From: an uncultured Collinsella sp.
Lineage (GTDB): Bacteria; Actinomycetota; Coriobacteriia; Coriobacteriales; Coriobacteriaceae
DNA: 64,000 nt
Assembly (NCBI GenBank): GCA_900541785.1
Contig: UQKY01000003.1
Location: 37,614-101,613 of the forward strand
Reading direction: 5' to 3'
Made by a program: the position numbers and the translations under genes. Shown piece by piece: positions 1 through 8,177 of the stretch. The notes beneath the pieces are model-generated. The model had not been told where the DNA came from and did no database searches. It saw only the letters and a program-made list of their open reading frames with translations. How positions within the stretch are numbered: position 1 is the first letter of the stretch; every line of letters begins with the position of its first letter.

Positions 1-711
1 CTCGTACTCGGGCTTGTAATCGTCGCCGGCGTCCTCGGGCTTGGGTTTCTGGCGGCTCTTGGACACCATCATCTGAATCGGGTAGCGCACATAGTTGCTG
101 TACTGCTGAATCAAGCTCTTGAGGCCCCACTCGGTCAGGAAGCGATCGTAGGTCTCGGCCTCTCCGTCGGCATCGAGCTTCTCGTTCTCGCGCAGCGTCA
201 GGATGACATCGGTGCCGTGCTCGGCGCGCTCGCCGTCTTCGATGGTGTAACCCTCAAGACCGTCGGATTCCCACACATGGGCGACATCCTCGCCATAGGC
301 GCGGCTGACGACCTTCACATGGCTGGCGACCATAAAAGCCGAGTAGAAGCCCACGCCAAACTGACCGATGATGTCGACATCCGAACCCTGCTGCTCGGCG
401 TTCTCGGTCTTAAACTCCTCGGAGCCGGAATGGGCGATGGTGCCCAGATTGCGCTCGAGCTCCTCGGCGGTCATGCCAATGCCGTTATCCGAGATGGTAA
501 TGGTGCGGGCGTCTTTATCAAAGGAAACGCGAATAGCCAGGTCGCCCTGGTCGATCTTGACGCTCGGATCCTGCAGGCTCTTAAAGTTGAGCTTGTCGAC
601 GGCGTCGCTCGCGTTAGAGATAAGCTCGCGCAGGAAGATTTCCTTATTGGTGTAGATGGAGTTGATCATGAGGTCGAGCAGTTTTTTGCTCTCGGTCTTA
701 AATTGACGCAT
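1..711 (-). CDS. htpG: Molecular chaperone HtpG (Hsp90 family), N-terminal 237 residues, runs off the window
   Basis: Cytosolic ATP-dependent chaperone of the Hsp90 family. The visible part is the N-terminal GHKL ATPase domain: ELISNASD at about residues 29-36 carries the catalytic Glu and the Asn that contacts Mg-ATP, DNGIGM at 75-80 binds the adenine, and GQFGVGFYSAF at 116-126 closes the nucleotide lid. The ATG at 709-711 follows an AAAGGA ribosome site. The gene continues past position 1, so the middle and C-terminal dimerisation domains are not seen. No CIRCE (TTAGCACTC inverted repeat) or other obvious heat-shock operator is visible in the 200 bases upstream. Identity is certain from the motifs. 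Confidence 0.97.
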   Translation of the reverse strand, partial: MRQFKTESKKLLDLMINSIYTNKEIFLRELISNASDAVDKLNFKSLQDPSVKIDQGDLAIRVSFDKDARTITISDNGIGMTAEELERNLGTIAHSGSEEFKTENAEQQGSDVDIIGQFGVGFYSAFMVASHVKVVSRAYGEDVAHVWESDGLEGYTIEDGERAEHGTDVILTLRENEKLDADGEAETYDRFLTEWGLKSLIQQYSNYVRYPIQMMVSKSRQKPKPEDAGDDYKPEYE

Positions 712-913
712 GTGCAGTCCTTTCGCGCTACCCCCGTCCGCAAAAACGGCCCGGTCGCCCGAGCCGAATCGCAGACCTGCTATGTTCAGACTTAGATTTT
801 ATAACCCATTAGCGCGCATATATACATACGGAATCGAAAATCTGTATGTCTAAGCGCTCCGATGCGCCAATTGCCAAGGAGTGTCCCCAGCTGCCGGCAG
901 AAAAGAAACGTCC
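712..913. other. Gene-free spacer between htpG and the GNAT gene, with a REP-like palindrome
   Basis: About 200 bases holding the htpG leader. On the minus strand an AT-rich TTATAAAAT stretch near 797-806 could be a -10 region for htpG, but I see no good -35. At about 876-912 lies a GGGGACACTCCTT / GGGACGTTTCTTT-type sequence around CTGCCGGCAG (read on the minus strand), resembling dispersed REP-like palindromes. No coding potential seen. Confidence 0.5.
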
Positions 914-1414
914 CTATCTGCCATCTACGCGCTTGGCCATCCAGACATGGGGCTGGCCCTCGTCTTCGTAATCTACCGGGGCAATTTGCGTGTAGCCCGC
1001 CTTTGCATAGAGCGGCAGCACGTATTCCTGCGCATGCAGCTTAATAAGCTTAGCGCCGGCATCGCGTGCACACGAAGCACTGGCCTCGACGATCGCACCC
1101 GCCAGTCCGCGACGACGCATAGCCGGCAGCACGGCGACGCGCCCCATAATGTAGGTCTCCCCCGCCGCAACGCCTTCGTCCATGTCGCATGCCGGCAACA
1201 CCGGGGCCTCTGCGTCAGCCACGCGCTCAAGCTCTTCGGGAAACACGCGCGAGCAACCGGCAAGCTCGCCGTCTACATAGAGCGTCACATGAATGCAGTT
1301 CGGATCCTCGTCGATAGCGTCGAACTCATTCTCGTAGCCCTGCTCGTCCATAAAAACGACGCGGCGCACCAACGCCGCGTCATCAAAGCATCCTGTCTTA
1401 AGTTGGATATCCAT
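914..1414 (-). CDS. GNAT family N-acetyltransferase (ElaA/YjcF-like)
   Basis: Predicted acetyl-CoA-dependent N-acetyltransferase of 166 residues; the substrate is unknown. Motif A of the GNAT fold, GRVAVLPAMRRRGLAG at about 91-106, supplies the R/Q-x-x-G-x-G/A pyrophosphate-binding loop, and the N-terminal EFDAIDEDPNCIHV resembles ElaA/YjcF proteins. I chose ATG at 1412-1414 because it has an AAAGGG ribosome site; an in-frame TTG at 1430-1432 would add six residues but lacks a site. It stands alone, facing the same way as its neighbours, and is not obviously linked to the polysaccharide module next door. Confidence 0.85.
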   Translation of the reverse strand: MDIQLKTGCFDDAALVRRVVFMDEQGYENEFDAIDEDPNCIHVTLYVDGELAGCSRVFPEELERVADAEAPVLPACDMDEGVAAGETYIMGRVAVLPAMRRRGLAGAIVEASASCARDAGAKLIKLHAQEYVLPLYAKAGYTQIAPVDYEDEGQPHVWMAKRVDGR

Positions 1415-1453
1415 GGCTGCCCTTTCATTCAATGCGAACGTTAGGGACCGATT

Positions 1454-2104
1454 TTAGCGAAAATGAGCTCCGCGCACGCTAAACTTCGCACGAGCCTTCG
1501 CCAGGCAGTCGTAATGACCCACGTTATGGGCATCGCTCGCGATGAAGCTGTACAGGTTCTGATCGAACAGGCGCTGTGCCGGCTTTTTCTCGCGACCAAA
1601 GCGACCGCCAGCAATAAAGTCCGCCGAAGCCTGCAGTTTGCAGCCCATATCGACCAGGCGCTCCGCCACGCTTACATCCTTTTGAACCGCACGATAGCGC
1701 TCAGGATGAGCGATGATCACCTGGTAGCCACGGCACTGCAAATCGTAAATCGTGTTCTCGTACTCTCTAAACGCATACGCATCGGCATGCGTCGAAAGCT
1801 CGAGCAGAAACTCGTTGGTTCCATCGAAATGCAAGTGCTCCGCGGCATCGATACCAAGCTCAACGAGCTTTCGATGGTTGACCTCGAAGCCCATCTGGAG
1901 CGGAAAACCGTCAGCGTTATCACGCAGCAGCTCAAAGGCATCCCACATCTTGTCGTAATCAAAATAGGGATCACGGCAGTGAGGAGTGCAAACGATTCTG
2001 GTTACACCGGCCCGCTTGGCAGCCTCGAGCATCGCCAAGCTCTCATCGAGATCGGCGGCGCCGTCATCTACACCCGGCAAGATATGGCAATGAATGTCAC
2101 GCAT
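1454..2104 (-). CDS. Tyrosine-protein phosphatase of the CpsB/CapC/YwqE type (PHP family)
   Basis: Metal-dependent protein-tyrosine phosphatase that reverses autophosphorylation of the bacterial tyrosine kinase encoded immediately upstream. The PHP fold is visible: HCH at residues 5-7, PGVDDG at 10-15, CTPHCRD around 39-45, IIAHPERY around 130-137 and SDAHN around 190-194 provide the trinuclear metal ligands. Length (216) is close to the family norm of about 240. It is the last gene of a three-gene set, 17 bases after the kinase stop, with AAGG about nine bases before the ATG. Its presence with kinase and Wzz-like protein points to control of surface polysaccharide length or export. Confidence 0.92.
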   Translation of the reverse strand: MRDIHCHILPGVDDGAADLDESLAMLEAAKRAGVTRIVCTPHCRDPYFDYDKMWDAFELLRDNADGFPLQMGFEVNHRKLVELGIDAAEHLHFDGTNEFLLELSTHADAYAFREYENTIYDLQCRGYQVIIAHPERYRAVQKDVSVAERLVDMGCKLQASADFIAGGRFGREKKPAQRLFDQNLYSFIASDAHNVGHYDCLAKARAKFSVRGAHFR

Positions 2105-2121
2105 AGGTCAGCCTTAATCAA

Positions 2122-2859
2122 CTAAACGTTTGCTCGGTTGGTGAAGATGCCCTTTTTGGAAGTCCCCTGATCGTCGGAGCCCTTCTTCACCTTCTTACCG
2201 TCCTTGGTGTAGTAGGAGTAGTAGTACTCGCTGGTCTCGGTCTCGCAGTAGTTCATAACGGTACCGATGAGCTTGACCTTTTCGGACTTCTTAAGCTGGC
2301 CGATAGCGTTGAGTGCCTCCTCGCGCTTGGTGAAGTCCTCGCGCACCACGAACAGCGTGCCGTCGGTCAGACTTGCGATCTCGGCAGCATCGATGAAGGT
2401 GCCTACCGGAGGAGCGTCGAAGATGACGTACTGGAACTTGGCAGACAGTGCCTTTACCAGCTTGGCAAAGCGGTGAGAGACGATGATGTCGGCAGGATTG
2501 GGAATATGCGGCTCGGCATCGAGGAAGTAGAAGTTCTTCTGACCCGTCTCGACAATTGCCTGGTCAATGGAGATCTGCTCGGAAAGGACCGCATAGAGTC
2601 CTCCGCGCGAACGAACGCCGAGCATATCGGAAAGGGACCTGCGGCGCATATCGGCCTCGACCAGGAGCACGGACTTGCCGCTCGTGGCGATAGCCTGGGC
2701 AAGGTTGATGGAAACCGTAGACTTGCCCTCGTTGGGAATCGAGGACGTGACGGTAATGGTGCGAATGGGGTCGTCCACGCTCGCAAAGCGGATGTTGGCC
2801 AGAAGGGTCTTGGCGGCATTCTGTACAACGAGCTTATCGGTGTTCTTTGCCTTAGCCAT
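2122..2859 (-). CDS. Bacterial tyrosine kinase, CpsD/CapB type
   Basis: Cytoplasmic BY-kinase that autophosphorylates on a C-terminal tyrosine cluster and modulates polysaccharide polymerisation with its membrane activator. Seen: Walker A SSIPNEGKST at 39-48, Walker A' VLLVEADMRR at 64-73, Walker B VIFDAPP at 145-151, and a tyrosine-rich tail with Tyr at about 204, 212-214, 216 and 217. The kinase is split from its transmembrane partner as in Firmicutes and unlike fused proteobacterial Wzc. It starts two bases after the stop of the Wzz-like gene, with AAAGGTGG overlapping that stop, so the two are translationally linked. Confidence 0.94.
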   Translation of the reverse strand: MAKAKNTDKLVVQNAAKTLLANIRFASVDDPIRTITVTSSIPNEGKSTVSINLAQAIATSGKSVLLVEADMRRRSLSDMLGVRSRGGLYAVLSEQISIDQAIVETGQKNFYFLDAEPHIPNPADIIVSHRFAKLVKALSAKFQYVIFDAPPVGTFIDAAEIASLTDGTLFVVREDFTKREEALNAIGQLKKSEKVKLIGTVMNYCETETSEYYYSYYTKDGKKVKKGSDDQGTSKKGIFTNRANV

Positions 2860-2861
2860 GC

Positions 2862-3518
2862 CTATTTACCACCTTTCATAGCCGGAATTCGGCCAACAAC
2901 GGGAATGCCCAGGAGCTCTTCCGCCTCTTCGGCACCGCGGATGCGGGTATTGAGCATGTCTGCCAAAACGACATAGGCGACTGCGATAAAGATACCGGCG
3001 AGGAACGCGACGGCAATATACAGCGTGCGCTTGGGGCCGCTGGGGGCTTCGGGGGTCTTAGCCTCGTCGATAACGTTGATGCTCTGGGCAGCGCCGACGT
3101 TCTGAGCGACCGTACTCACCGAGCTAGCTATGGCCTTTGCGACCTCAGCCGTCTCCTTGGCATCGGTGCCGGTAACCGAAAGCGTAATGACACGCGTGGT
3201 GGTCTCGGAGGAAACAGACACCTTGTAGTCATCCAGATCGGTGAGGCCCAGTTCCTTGGCGGCGCCGCTCTTAACGCTATCGCTATCCAGCAGCGTGGCG
3301 ATATCGTTGGAAAGCATCTGGCTCGCCGAGAGATCGTTGTAGCTCATCTGGCCGCTATCGTCGGTCTTGGCGAGAATGTACATGCTCGTCGTCGCGGTAT
3401 AGGTGTTGTCCATCGCGGCGAAGGACACGATACCCATGGCGATCGCGCAGACCACCGGAAGGGTGATGACCAGCTTGAGGTGCTTCTTCAGCAGCTGGAA
3501 CAGTTCGAGAAGGGTCAT
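2862..3518 (-). CDS. Wzz-domain polysaccharide chain-length determinant / kinase activator, CpsC/YveK type
   Basis: Membrane protein that sets polysaccharide chain length and activates the tyrosine kinase encoded next. It has the two-helix Wzz plan: TM1 at about residues 14-36, an extracytoplasmic Wzz domain, the conserved Pro-rich PEAPSGPKR just before TM2 (about 166-186), and a short cytoplasmic tail ending in GIPVVGRIPAMKGGK that would contact the kinase. At 218 residues it matches Gram-positive CpsC proteins. It is the first gene of the wzz-kinase-phosphatase operon; AAAGG lies nine bases before the ATG. No glycosyltransferase, flippase or polymerase gene is found on either side. Confidence 0.92.
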   Translation of the reverse strand: MTLLELFQLLKKHLKLVITLPVVCAIAMGIVSFAAMDNTYTATTSMYILAKTDDSGQMSYNDLSASQMLSNDIATLLDSDSVKSGAAKELGLTDLDDYKVSVSSETTTRVITLSVTGTDAKETAEVAKAIASSVSTVAQNVGAAQSINVIDEAKTPEAPSGPKRTLYIAVAFLAGIFIAVAYVVLADMLNTRIRGAEEAEELLGIPVVGRIPAMKGGK

Positions 3519-3610
3519 GCAGCTTGCCTTTCATTTCCCCAGTTCGGATTGACAAAACTGTCCGTATGTTATCGCATCTTTTTACCGAGACCAAACTCTA
3601 TACATAAGAA

Positions 3611-3624
3611 ACAGGCTCTCCTGT
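3611..3624. promoter_or_regulatory. Perfect palindrome ACAGG-N4-CCTGT upstream of the wzz-kinase-phosphatase operon
   Basis: The sequence ACAGGctctCCTGT is a perfect inverted repeat about 93 bases before the Wzz-like start. On the minus strand it is followed within 20 bases by TATGTATAGA, a possible -10 region, so it lies where a repressor or activator could act. Operator role is inferred only from position and symmetry. Confidence 0.4.
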
Positions 3625-3654
3625 AAAAATGTCGGAAGCAATCGTAAAATTGCA

Positions 3655-3690
3655 CAACAACGCCGCACCCGAAAGTCAAATGCGGCGTCT
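3655..3690 (-). terminator. Rho-independent terminator after the phoR-like gene
   Basis: Minus strand: nine-base stem GACGCCGCA / TGCGGCGTT followed by TGTTGT. It lies just after the phoR-like stop at 3714 and ends the phoPR transcript before the polysaccharide module. Confidence 0.7.
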
Positions 3691-3713
3691 GCATCAATAC
3701 CTATGTTGTATCG

Positions 3714-5138
3714 CTATGCGAATGGCTCGTCCTGCTGTATGGGAAACGTCACCGTAATGGTGGTTCCCACGCCCAACTCGCTCGACAGATCGAGCGTGGC
3801 GTGATGATACAGGGCCGCATGCTTGACAATGGCAAGCCCCAGACCGGTTCCGCCGCGCGCCTTGGACCTACTCTTGTCCACGCGATAGAACCGCTCAAAT
3901 ACCTTGCCCTGTTCTTCAGGCGCGATACCGATTCCCGTGTCGGCGACCGCAAGGAACGGATGGCCTTCGTCGTTGGTGCCGCACTGCAGCGTAACCGTAC
4001 CGCCGGGTCGATTGTAGCGGATGGCGTTGCTTGCCAGATTATAGATGAGCTCGTCAATCAAGCGCGACACGCCCTCGATGACCACAGGCTTGGTCTCATG
4101 ACTTATCGTCACATTCGCCTGACGGGCGACCTGTTCAAGACGCTGCTCAACCGCGTAGATGGCACGCGAGAGCTCAATAGGCTCCGTGGACCCAATGGGC
4201 ACCGCCTCGCCCTCAGTTGCACGCTCGGCCTCGTCCAAGTTAGACAGCGTAAGGATGTCGTTGACAAGCGCTGCCAAGCGGCCCGCCTCACGATAGATGC
4301 GACCGCCAAAGTTGCGCAGGTCGTCCTCGCCCTCGACCATGCCGTTTGCGATGAGCTCGGCATAGCCCGAAATCGCCGTAAGCGGCGTCTTGAGCTCATG
4401 GGTGATATTCGCCGTGAACTCGCGGCGCATACGATCGTTGTCCGCCAGCACCGCCATTTGGCGCTTGAGTTCCTGGCGCTGCGACTCGATACGCTCAAGC
4501 ATGGGGACCATCTCGGCATAGGCGTGCTCATAGCTACGGCGTGGGTGGTCCAAATCCACCTCTTGCAACGGCGCGATGATGGCACGGGACTCGCGGCGCG
4601 CCATAAAAAACGAGAGTACCGCACCCGCTGCTGCGATAAGCAGCATCGGCGCCACCATCGACAGCAAAATCGCCGCAACGCCAGGCTGGGCCTGCGCCAA
4701 GCGGACAACCTGGCCGTTATCAAGGGCGACGGCGCGATACAGCATAATCTCGTCGAGCGTAGAGCTTGCGCGCTCCGCGGAACCCGAACCATTCTCAAAG
4801 GCCTCGATGACCTCGGGGCGATCGCCGTGGTTGGGCAGTGTGGAAGGCGACGCCTCGTTGTCGTAGGCAACCGATCCATCCTTGTTAATCAGCGTGATGC
4901 GCAAGTCCTCGCGATCGAGGCTACGCAAGAACGGGATGAGCTCCTGCTGCTCGTCGAGGGCGGCAGCAATGAGCTCGGTTTCCTGTGCCAGATTGGCACT
5001 CGTGGCATCCGCCAAGGTGTTTTGCACAAAGAACGCACCCAGCACCGTAAACGCCACGATAACCGCCATGGCGCAGACAAAGATCGTCACAAAAACGCGG
5101 TGCGACAGCGTATGTTTTCCCTGGGGGGCGAAGACCAC
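3714..5138 (-). CDS. phoR: Sensor histidine kinase, PhoR-like
   Basis: Membrane sensor kinase of 474 residues paired with the response regulator just upstream. TM helices at about 14-38 and 153-180 bracket an extracytoplasmic sensor of about 110 residues. The H-box ITHELKTP around 245-252 carries the phosphoacceptor His247, followed by N-box (NLASNAIRYN), G1 (VADTGIGI) and G2 (GGTGLGLAIV) ATP-binding motifs. It begins at GTG 5136-5138, three bases after the regulator stop, with its GAGGAG ribosome site inside the regulator's last codons. Phosphate sensing is inferred from closeness to pstB; the kinase could instead answer cell-envelope stress. Confidence 0.88.
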   Translation of the reverse strand: MVFAPQGKHTLSHRVFVTIFVCAMAVIVAFTVLGAFFVQNTLADATSANLAQETELIAAALDEQQELIPFLRSLDREDLRITLINKDGSVAYDNEASPSTLPNHGDRPEVIEAFENGSGSAERASSTLDEIMLYRAVALDNGQVVRLAQAQPGVAAILLSMVAPMLLIAAAGAVLSFFMARRESRAIIAPLQEVDLDHPRRSYEHAYAEMVPMLERIESQRQELKRQMAVLADNDRMRREFTANITHELKTPLTAISGYAELIANGMVEGEDDLRNFGGRIYREAGRLAALVNDILTLSNLDEAERATEGEAVPIGSTEPIELSRAIYAVEQRLEQVARQANVTISHETKPVVIEGVSRLIDELIYNLASNAIRYNRPGGTVTLQCGTNDEGHPFLAVADTGIGIAPEEQGKVFERFYRVDKSRSKARGGTGLGLAIVKHAALYHHATLDLSSELGVGTTITVTFPIQQDEPFA

Positions 5139-5141
5139 GGG

Positions 5142-5870
5142 TTACTCCTCCGATGCAGTGGCCGCGGTGTCGTCACCTTCGGCACCATCACCGGCAGAAG
5201 GCTCGGCCAAGCGGTAGCCCACGCCGCGCACGGTCTCGATGGCGCTGGCATGCTCGCCCAGTTTTTGGCGAAGCGTCTGCACGTGCACGTCAACGGTGCG
5301 CGAACCGCCGTCGAAGTCCCAGCCCCACACGCTCTGCAGCAACGACTCGCGGGTAAAAACCACGCCGGGCTTGCGCATGAGGTACTCGAGCAGGTCGAAC
5401 TCGCGCAGGGTGAGCTTAAGCGGCTCGCCGGCAACGGTCACCTCGCGATGGCTGGGCGAGAGCACGATGTCGCCCACGCTGAGCACATCGCTCGCCTGCT
5501 TGACCATGCCGCCGCGACGCAGCAGTGCGCGGCAGCGGCTCGCAAGCTCCATGAGCGAAAACGGCTTAGTCAGGTAATCGTCGGCACCGCCATCGAGCGC
5601 CATCACCTTGTCGAGCTCGGTATCCTTGGCGGTAAGCATCATGATGGGCACCGTCGCCGTCAGGCGATCGGCACGCAGTCGACGCATAATCGCCAAGCCA
5701 TCGGTATCGGGCAGCATGATGTCGAGCAGGACGGCATCGGGTACCCGTCGCGCCACGGCAGCCTTAAACTCACCGTCGCACGAAAAGCCTTCGGCCTCAA
5801 TCCCCTGCTTGCGCAGCGCATAGACCGTCAAATCCCTGATGTTGTCATCGTCCTCGACGTAATAGATCAT
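5142..5870 (-). CDS. phoP: OmpR/PhoB-family response regulator
   Basis: DNA-binding regulator of 242 residues: receiver domain (acidic EDDD at 6-9, phosphoacceptor Asp50 in LLDIMLPD, Thr80, Lys102 in TKPF) and a C-terminal winged helix with LTLREFDLLEYLM and RTVDVHVQTLRQKLG. I take ATG 5868-5870 as the start because AAAGGGG precedes it; the upstream in-frame ATG at 5892-5894 has no ribosome site. It sits between pstB (about 65 bases upstream) and the histidine kinase, an arrangement that suggests control of phosphate genes, including perhaps its own neighbour. The identity of the regulon is inferred. Confidence 0.9.
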   Translation of the reverse strand: MIYYVEDDDNIRDLTVYALRKQGIEAEGFSCDGEFKAAVARRVPDAVLLDIMLPDTDGLAIMRRLRADRLTATVPIMMLTAKDTELDKVMALDGGADDYLTKPFSLMELASRCRALLRRGGMVKQASDVLSVGDIVLSPSHREVTVAGEPLKLTLREFDLLEYLMRKPGVVFTRESLLQSVWGWDFDGGSRTVDVHVQTLRQKLGEHASAIETVRGVGYRLAEPSAGDGAEGDDTAATASEE

Positions 5871-5934
5871 GTTGAACCCCTTTGCGGCCGGCATGACCGC
5901 ATCTTAACCCTAAAGGTACCTTTACTAGATGGTA

Positions 5935-6810
5935 TCAGCCAAAACGCCCCGTCAAATAATCCGCCGTGCGCGGATCGGTCGGATTCTTGAAGAGTTGCGC
6001 GGTGGGCGCGTGCTCCACCAGCTCACCCAGCAAAAAGAATGCGACCGAATCGGAGATACGCGCCGCCTGCTGCATATTGTGCGTAACGACCACGAGCGTG
6101 CAGGTCTCTTTGAGCTCACAGGCCAGCTGCTCCACCACCAGCGTCGACACAGGGTCGAGTGCCGAGGTCGGCTCGTCCATCAGCAGAATGTCGGGCTGCA
6201 CGGCCAGCGCGCGGGCGATGCACAGACGCTGCTGCTGGCCGCCCGAAAGACCCAGACCCGACTCTTTGAGCTTGTCCTTGACCTCATCCCATAGCGCAGC
6301 GCGACGAAGGGAGTCCTCGACCAGCTCGTCGAGCACGACGCGGTCGCGCACACCCATACCGCGCGGCCCATAGGCGACGTTGTCGTAGATGCTCATGGGA
6401 AACGGGTTGGGGCGCTGGAACACCATGCCCACGCGCTGGCGCAAACGGCAGATGTCGTAATCGCCCAGGATATCTTGACCATCGAGCGCAATCTTGCCCT
6501 CGATACGGCAATCCTTGATGCCGTCGTTCATGCGGTTAAAGCAGCGCAGCAACGTGGACTTTCCGCAGCCCGAAGGCCCGATAAATGAGGTGATCTGCTT
6601 GTCGCGGATCTTGATATTCACGTCCTTGAGCGCATGATGGTCGCCATAGAACAGGTCGAGGCCCTCGACGTCGATGCGCGTCGGCGAGGCGGCAAGATCC
6701 TCTGCCGTGGGGCGAGTCGCATCCCCAACCTCGCGCTCGTGCGCGGCCTCGGCCTGCGCTTCCATGAGTTCTTCAAGCTCCGTGGGCTCCACAGCCGCAG
6801 CAGCCGTCAT
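5935..6810 (-). CDS. pstB: Phosphate ABC transporter ATP-binding protein PstB
   Basis: Cytoplasmic ATPase of the high-affinity phosphate importer PstSCAB. Walker A GPSGCGKST at 78-86, Q-loop VFQRPNPFPMSIYDNVAYG typical of PstB, signature LSGGQQQR at 188-195 and Walker B ILLMDEP at 208-214 are intact. ATG 6808-6810 is preceded by GGAGGT; the GTG at 6823-6825 would add five residues. It carries an acidic N-terminal extension of about 45 residues not usual in PstB. Remarkably, pstS, pstC, pstA and phoU are absent here: the gene lies alone between two two-component systems and is probably co-transcribed with the phoPR-like pair. Confidence 0.93.
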   Translation of the reverse strand: MTAAAAVEPTELEELMEAQAEAAHEREVGDATRPTAEDLAASPTRIDVEGLDLFYGDHHALKDVNIKIRDKQITSFIGPSGCGKSTLLRCFNRMNDGIKDCRIEGKIALDGQDILGDYDICRLRQRVGMVFQRPNPFPMSIYDNVAYGPRGMGVRDRVVLDELVEDSLRRAALWDEVKDKLKESGLGLSGGQQQRLCIARALAVQPDILLMDEPTSALDPVSTLVVEQLACELKETCTLVVVTHNMQQAARISDSVAFFLLGELVEHAPTAQLFKNPTDPRTADYLTGRFG

Positions 6811-6913
6811 ACCGCATACCTCCACATCGATATCAATTCAGCAGTATCGATAGTAGAAATCGCGGCTCATATGCACGTGAGCGCATTGTCAAGTGTTTGT
6901 AAGGGCACGCTGG

Positions 6914-8152
6914 CTATGCGGCGGGCAGCTCGATGGTGAATATCGTGTGTTCGGGCGTCGATTCACATGCAACGGTACCGCCGTGTGCCGCGATGATCTC
7001 CTTGGCAATAGCAAGGCCCAGACCGGCACCACCGCGATTGGTCGCACGCGCCGCATCCAGGCGATAGAACTTCTCAAAGATCACCTTGAGCTTAGCCGCA
7101 GGGATAGGATCGCCCTGATTGATAAAGCGAACGCGCACGCCGCCATCGTCTTGGCGCCCGGCCTCAATCGTGATAGTCGAGCCCTCATAGCTATAGGCGA
7201 CGGCGTTTTTCATGATGTTGTTGAACACGCGAGCCATCTTGTCGCCATCCACGAGCACCGTCAGGTCCTCGTGGATATCAACTTGGGCTTCCTTATGCTG
7301 CTCGTTGAGGATGGGATAGAACTCGTCAGCCACCTGAGCCAGCAGCAACCCCAGATCAACATAGCCGCGCGTGAGCACGATATCGTGGAAGTCAAAGCGT
7401 GTGATATCGAAGAACTCTTCGATGAGTGCATCGAGCCGGTGCGCCTTGTCGAGAGCCACGCCCGTAAAGTGCGCACGTTGCTCAACCGGCAGCTCAGGAG
7501 CCTCTTGCAGCAGCGAAAGATAGCCCACCACACTGGCAAGCGGGGTGCGTAGGTCATGTGCCAAGTACGTGACCAGATCATCCTTGCGATGCGACTCGTC
7601 ACGCAAGGCCTGTTGCACCTTGCGCTCACGGTCACGCACGCGGTTAAGGGCGCCCTCGACCTCCAAGAAGTCGCCGTCGATGTTGTCCCAGGTGTCGGGG
7701 TGATCGATCAGGCGATCTTGAATACGAGCGGCCAGCACACAATCGGCATGCTGCTCGCCCTGTTCGTAGCCCTGGTAGTACAGGGCGCGGCCACACAAGA
7801 ACAGCACGCACGCGGCAAGCGCCAGCACAAAGCCAAGCATGTTGAATACAAAGCCGGCATCGAACAGCACCGGCCCTTCGATGCCGCCGAGCGCCATGGC
7901 GCCAATCGCCAACGTCATGGCCCACGCGGCGCCGCCAATCACCATGCAGCGGCGCACGATCTCAAATCGATCGATCAGCAAAAAGCCGGCAAGCAGCACC
8001 GTCAAGATTCCGGCGATGTTGTCGATGCCAATCAGCAGCAGGCTCAGCAAAAAGAGCAGCACCGTTGCAAGCGCGCGGTTGTCGACGACCGACCTCACGT
8101 ATTCAAAGAGCCGATCGGGTACCTCGAATGCCTGCCTATCGTCTTTTGTCAT
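6914..8152 (-). CDS. Sensor histidine kinase, VanS-like
   Basis: Membrane histidine kinase of 412 residues. Unlike two-helix sensors it has about four TM helices in the first 125 residues (roughly 27-42, 46-61, 69-88, 102-121) with almost no extracytoplasmic loop. The kinase core resembles VanS of glycopeptide-resistance systems: LVTYLAHDLRTPLASV with His199, then ELPVEQRAHFTGVALDKA and LIEEFFDITRF. N- and G-boxes (NNIMKNAVAYS, GGAGLGLAIAK) are present. ATG 8150-8152 has GGGGAAG before it. It follows the VanR-like regulator by 25 bases. No vanH, vanA/B or vanX ligase genes are nearby, so resistance cannot be claimed. Confidence 0.87.
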   Translation of the reverse strand: MTKDDRQAFEVPDRLFEYVRSVVDNRALATVLLFLLSLLLIGIDNIAGILTVLLAGFLLIDRFEIVRRCMVIGGAAWAMTLAIGAMALGGIEGPVLFDAGFVFNMLGFVLALAACVLFLCGRALYYQGYEQGEQHADCVLAARIQDRLIDHPDTWDNIDGDFLEVEGALNRVRDRERKVQQALRDESHRKDDLVTYLAHDLRTPLASVVGYLSLLQEAPELPVEQRAHFTGVALDKAHRLDALIEEFFDITRFDFHDIVLTRGYVDLGLLLAQVADEFYPILNEQHKEAQVDIHEDLTVLVDGDKMARVFNNIMKNAVAYSYEGSTITIEAGRQDDGGVRVRFINQGDPIPAAKLKVIFEKFYRLDAARATNRGGAGLGLAIAKEIIAAHGGTVACESTPEHTIFTIELPAA

Positions 8153-8177
8153 ATCCACTTCCCCACCATCAAAGGCG

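Noticed and set aside
3801..5990. 729-codon open frame on the plus strand opposite phoPR
   Set aside because: It mirrors a GC3-rich real operon with clear two-component motifs; the product is rich in His, Arg and Gln with no domain, and it lacks a ribosome site.
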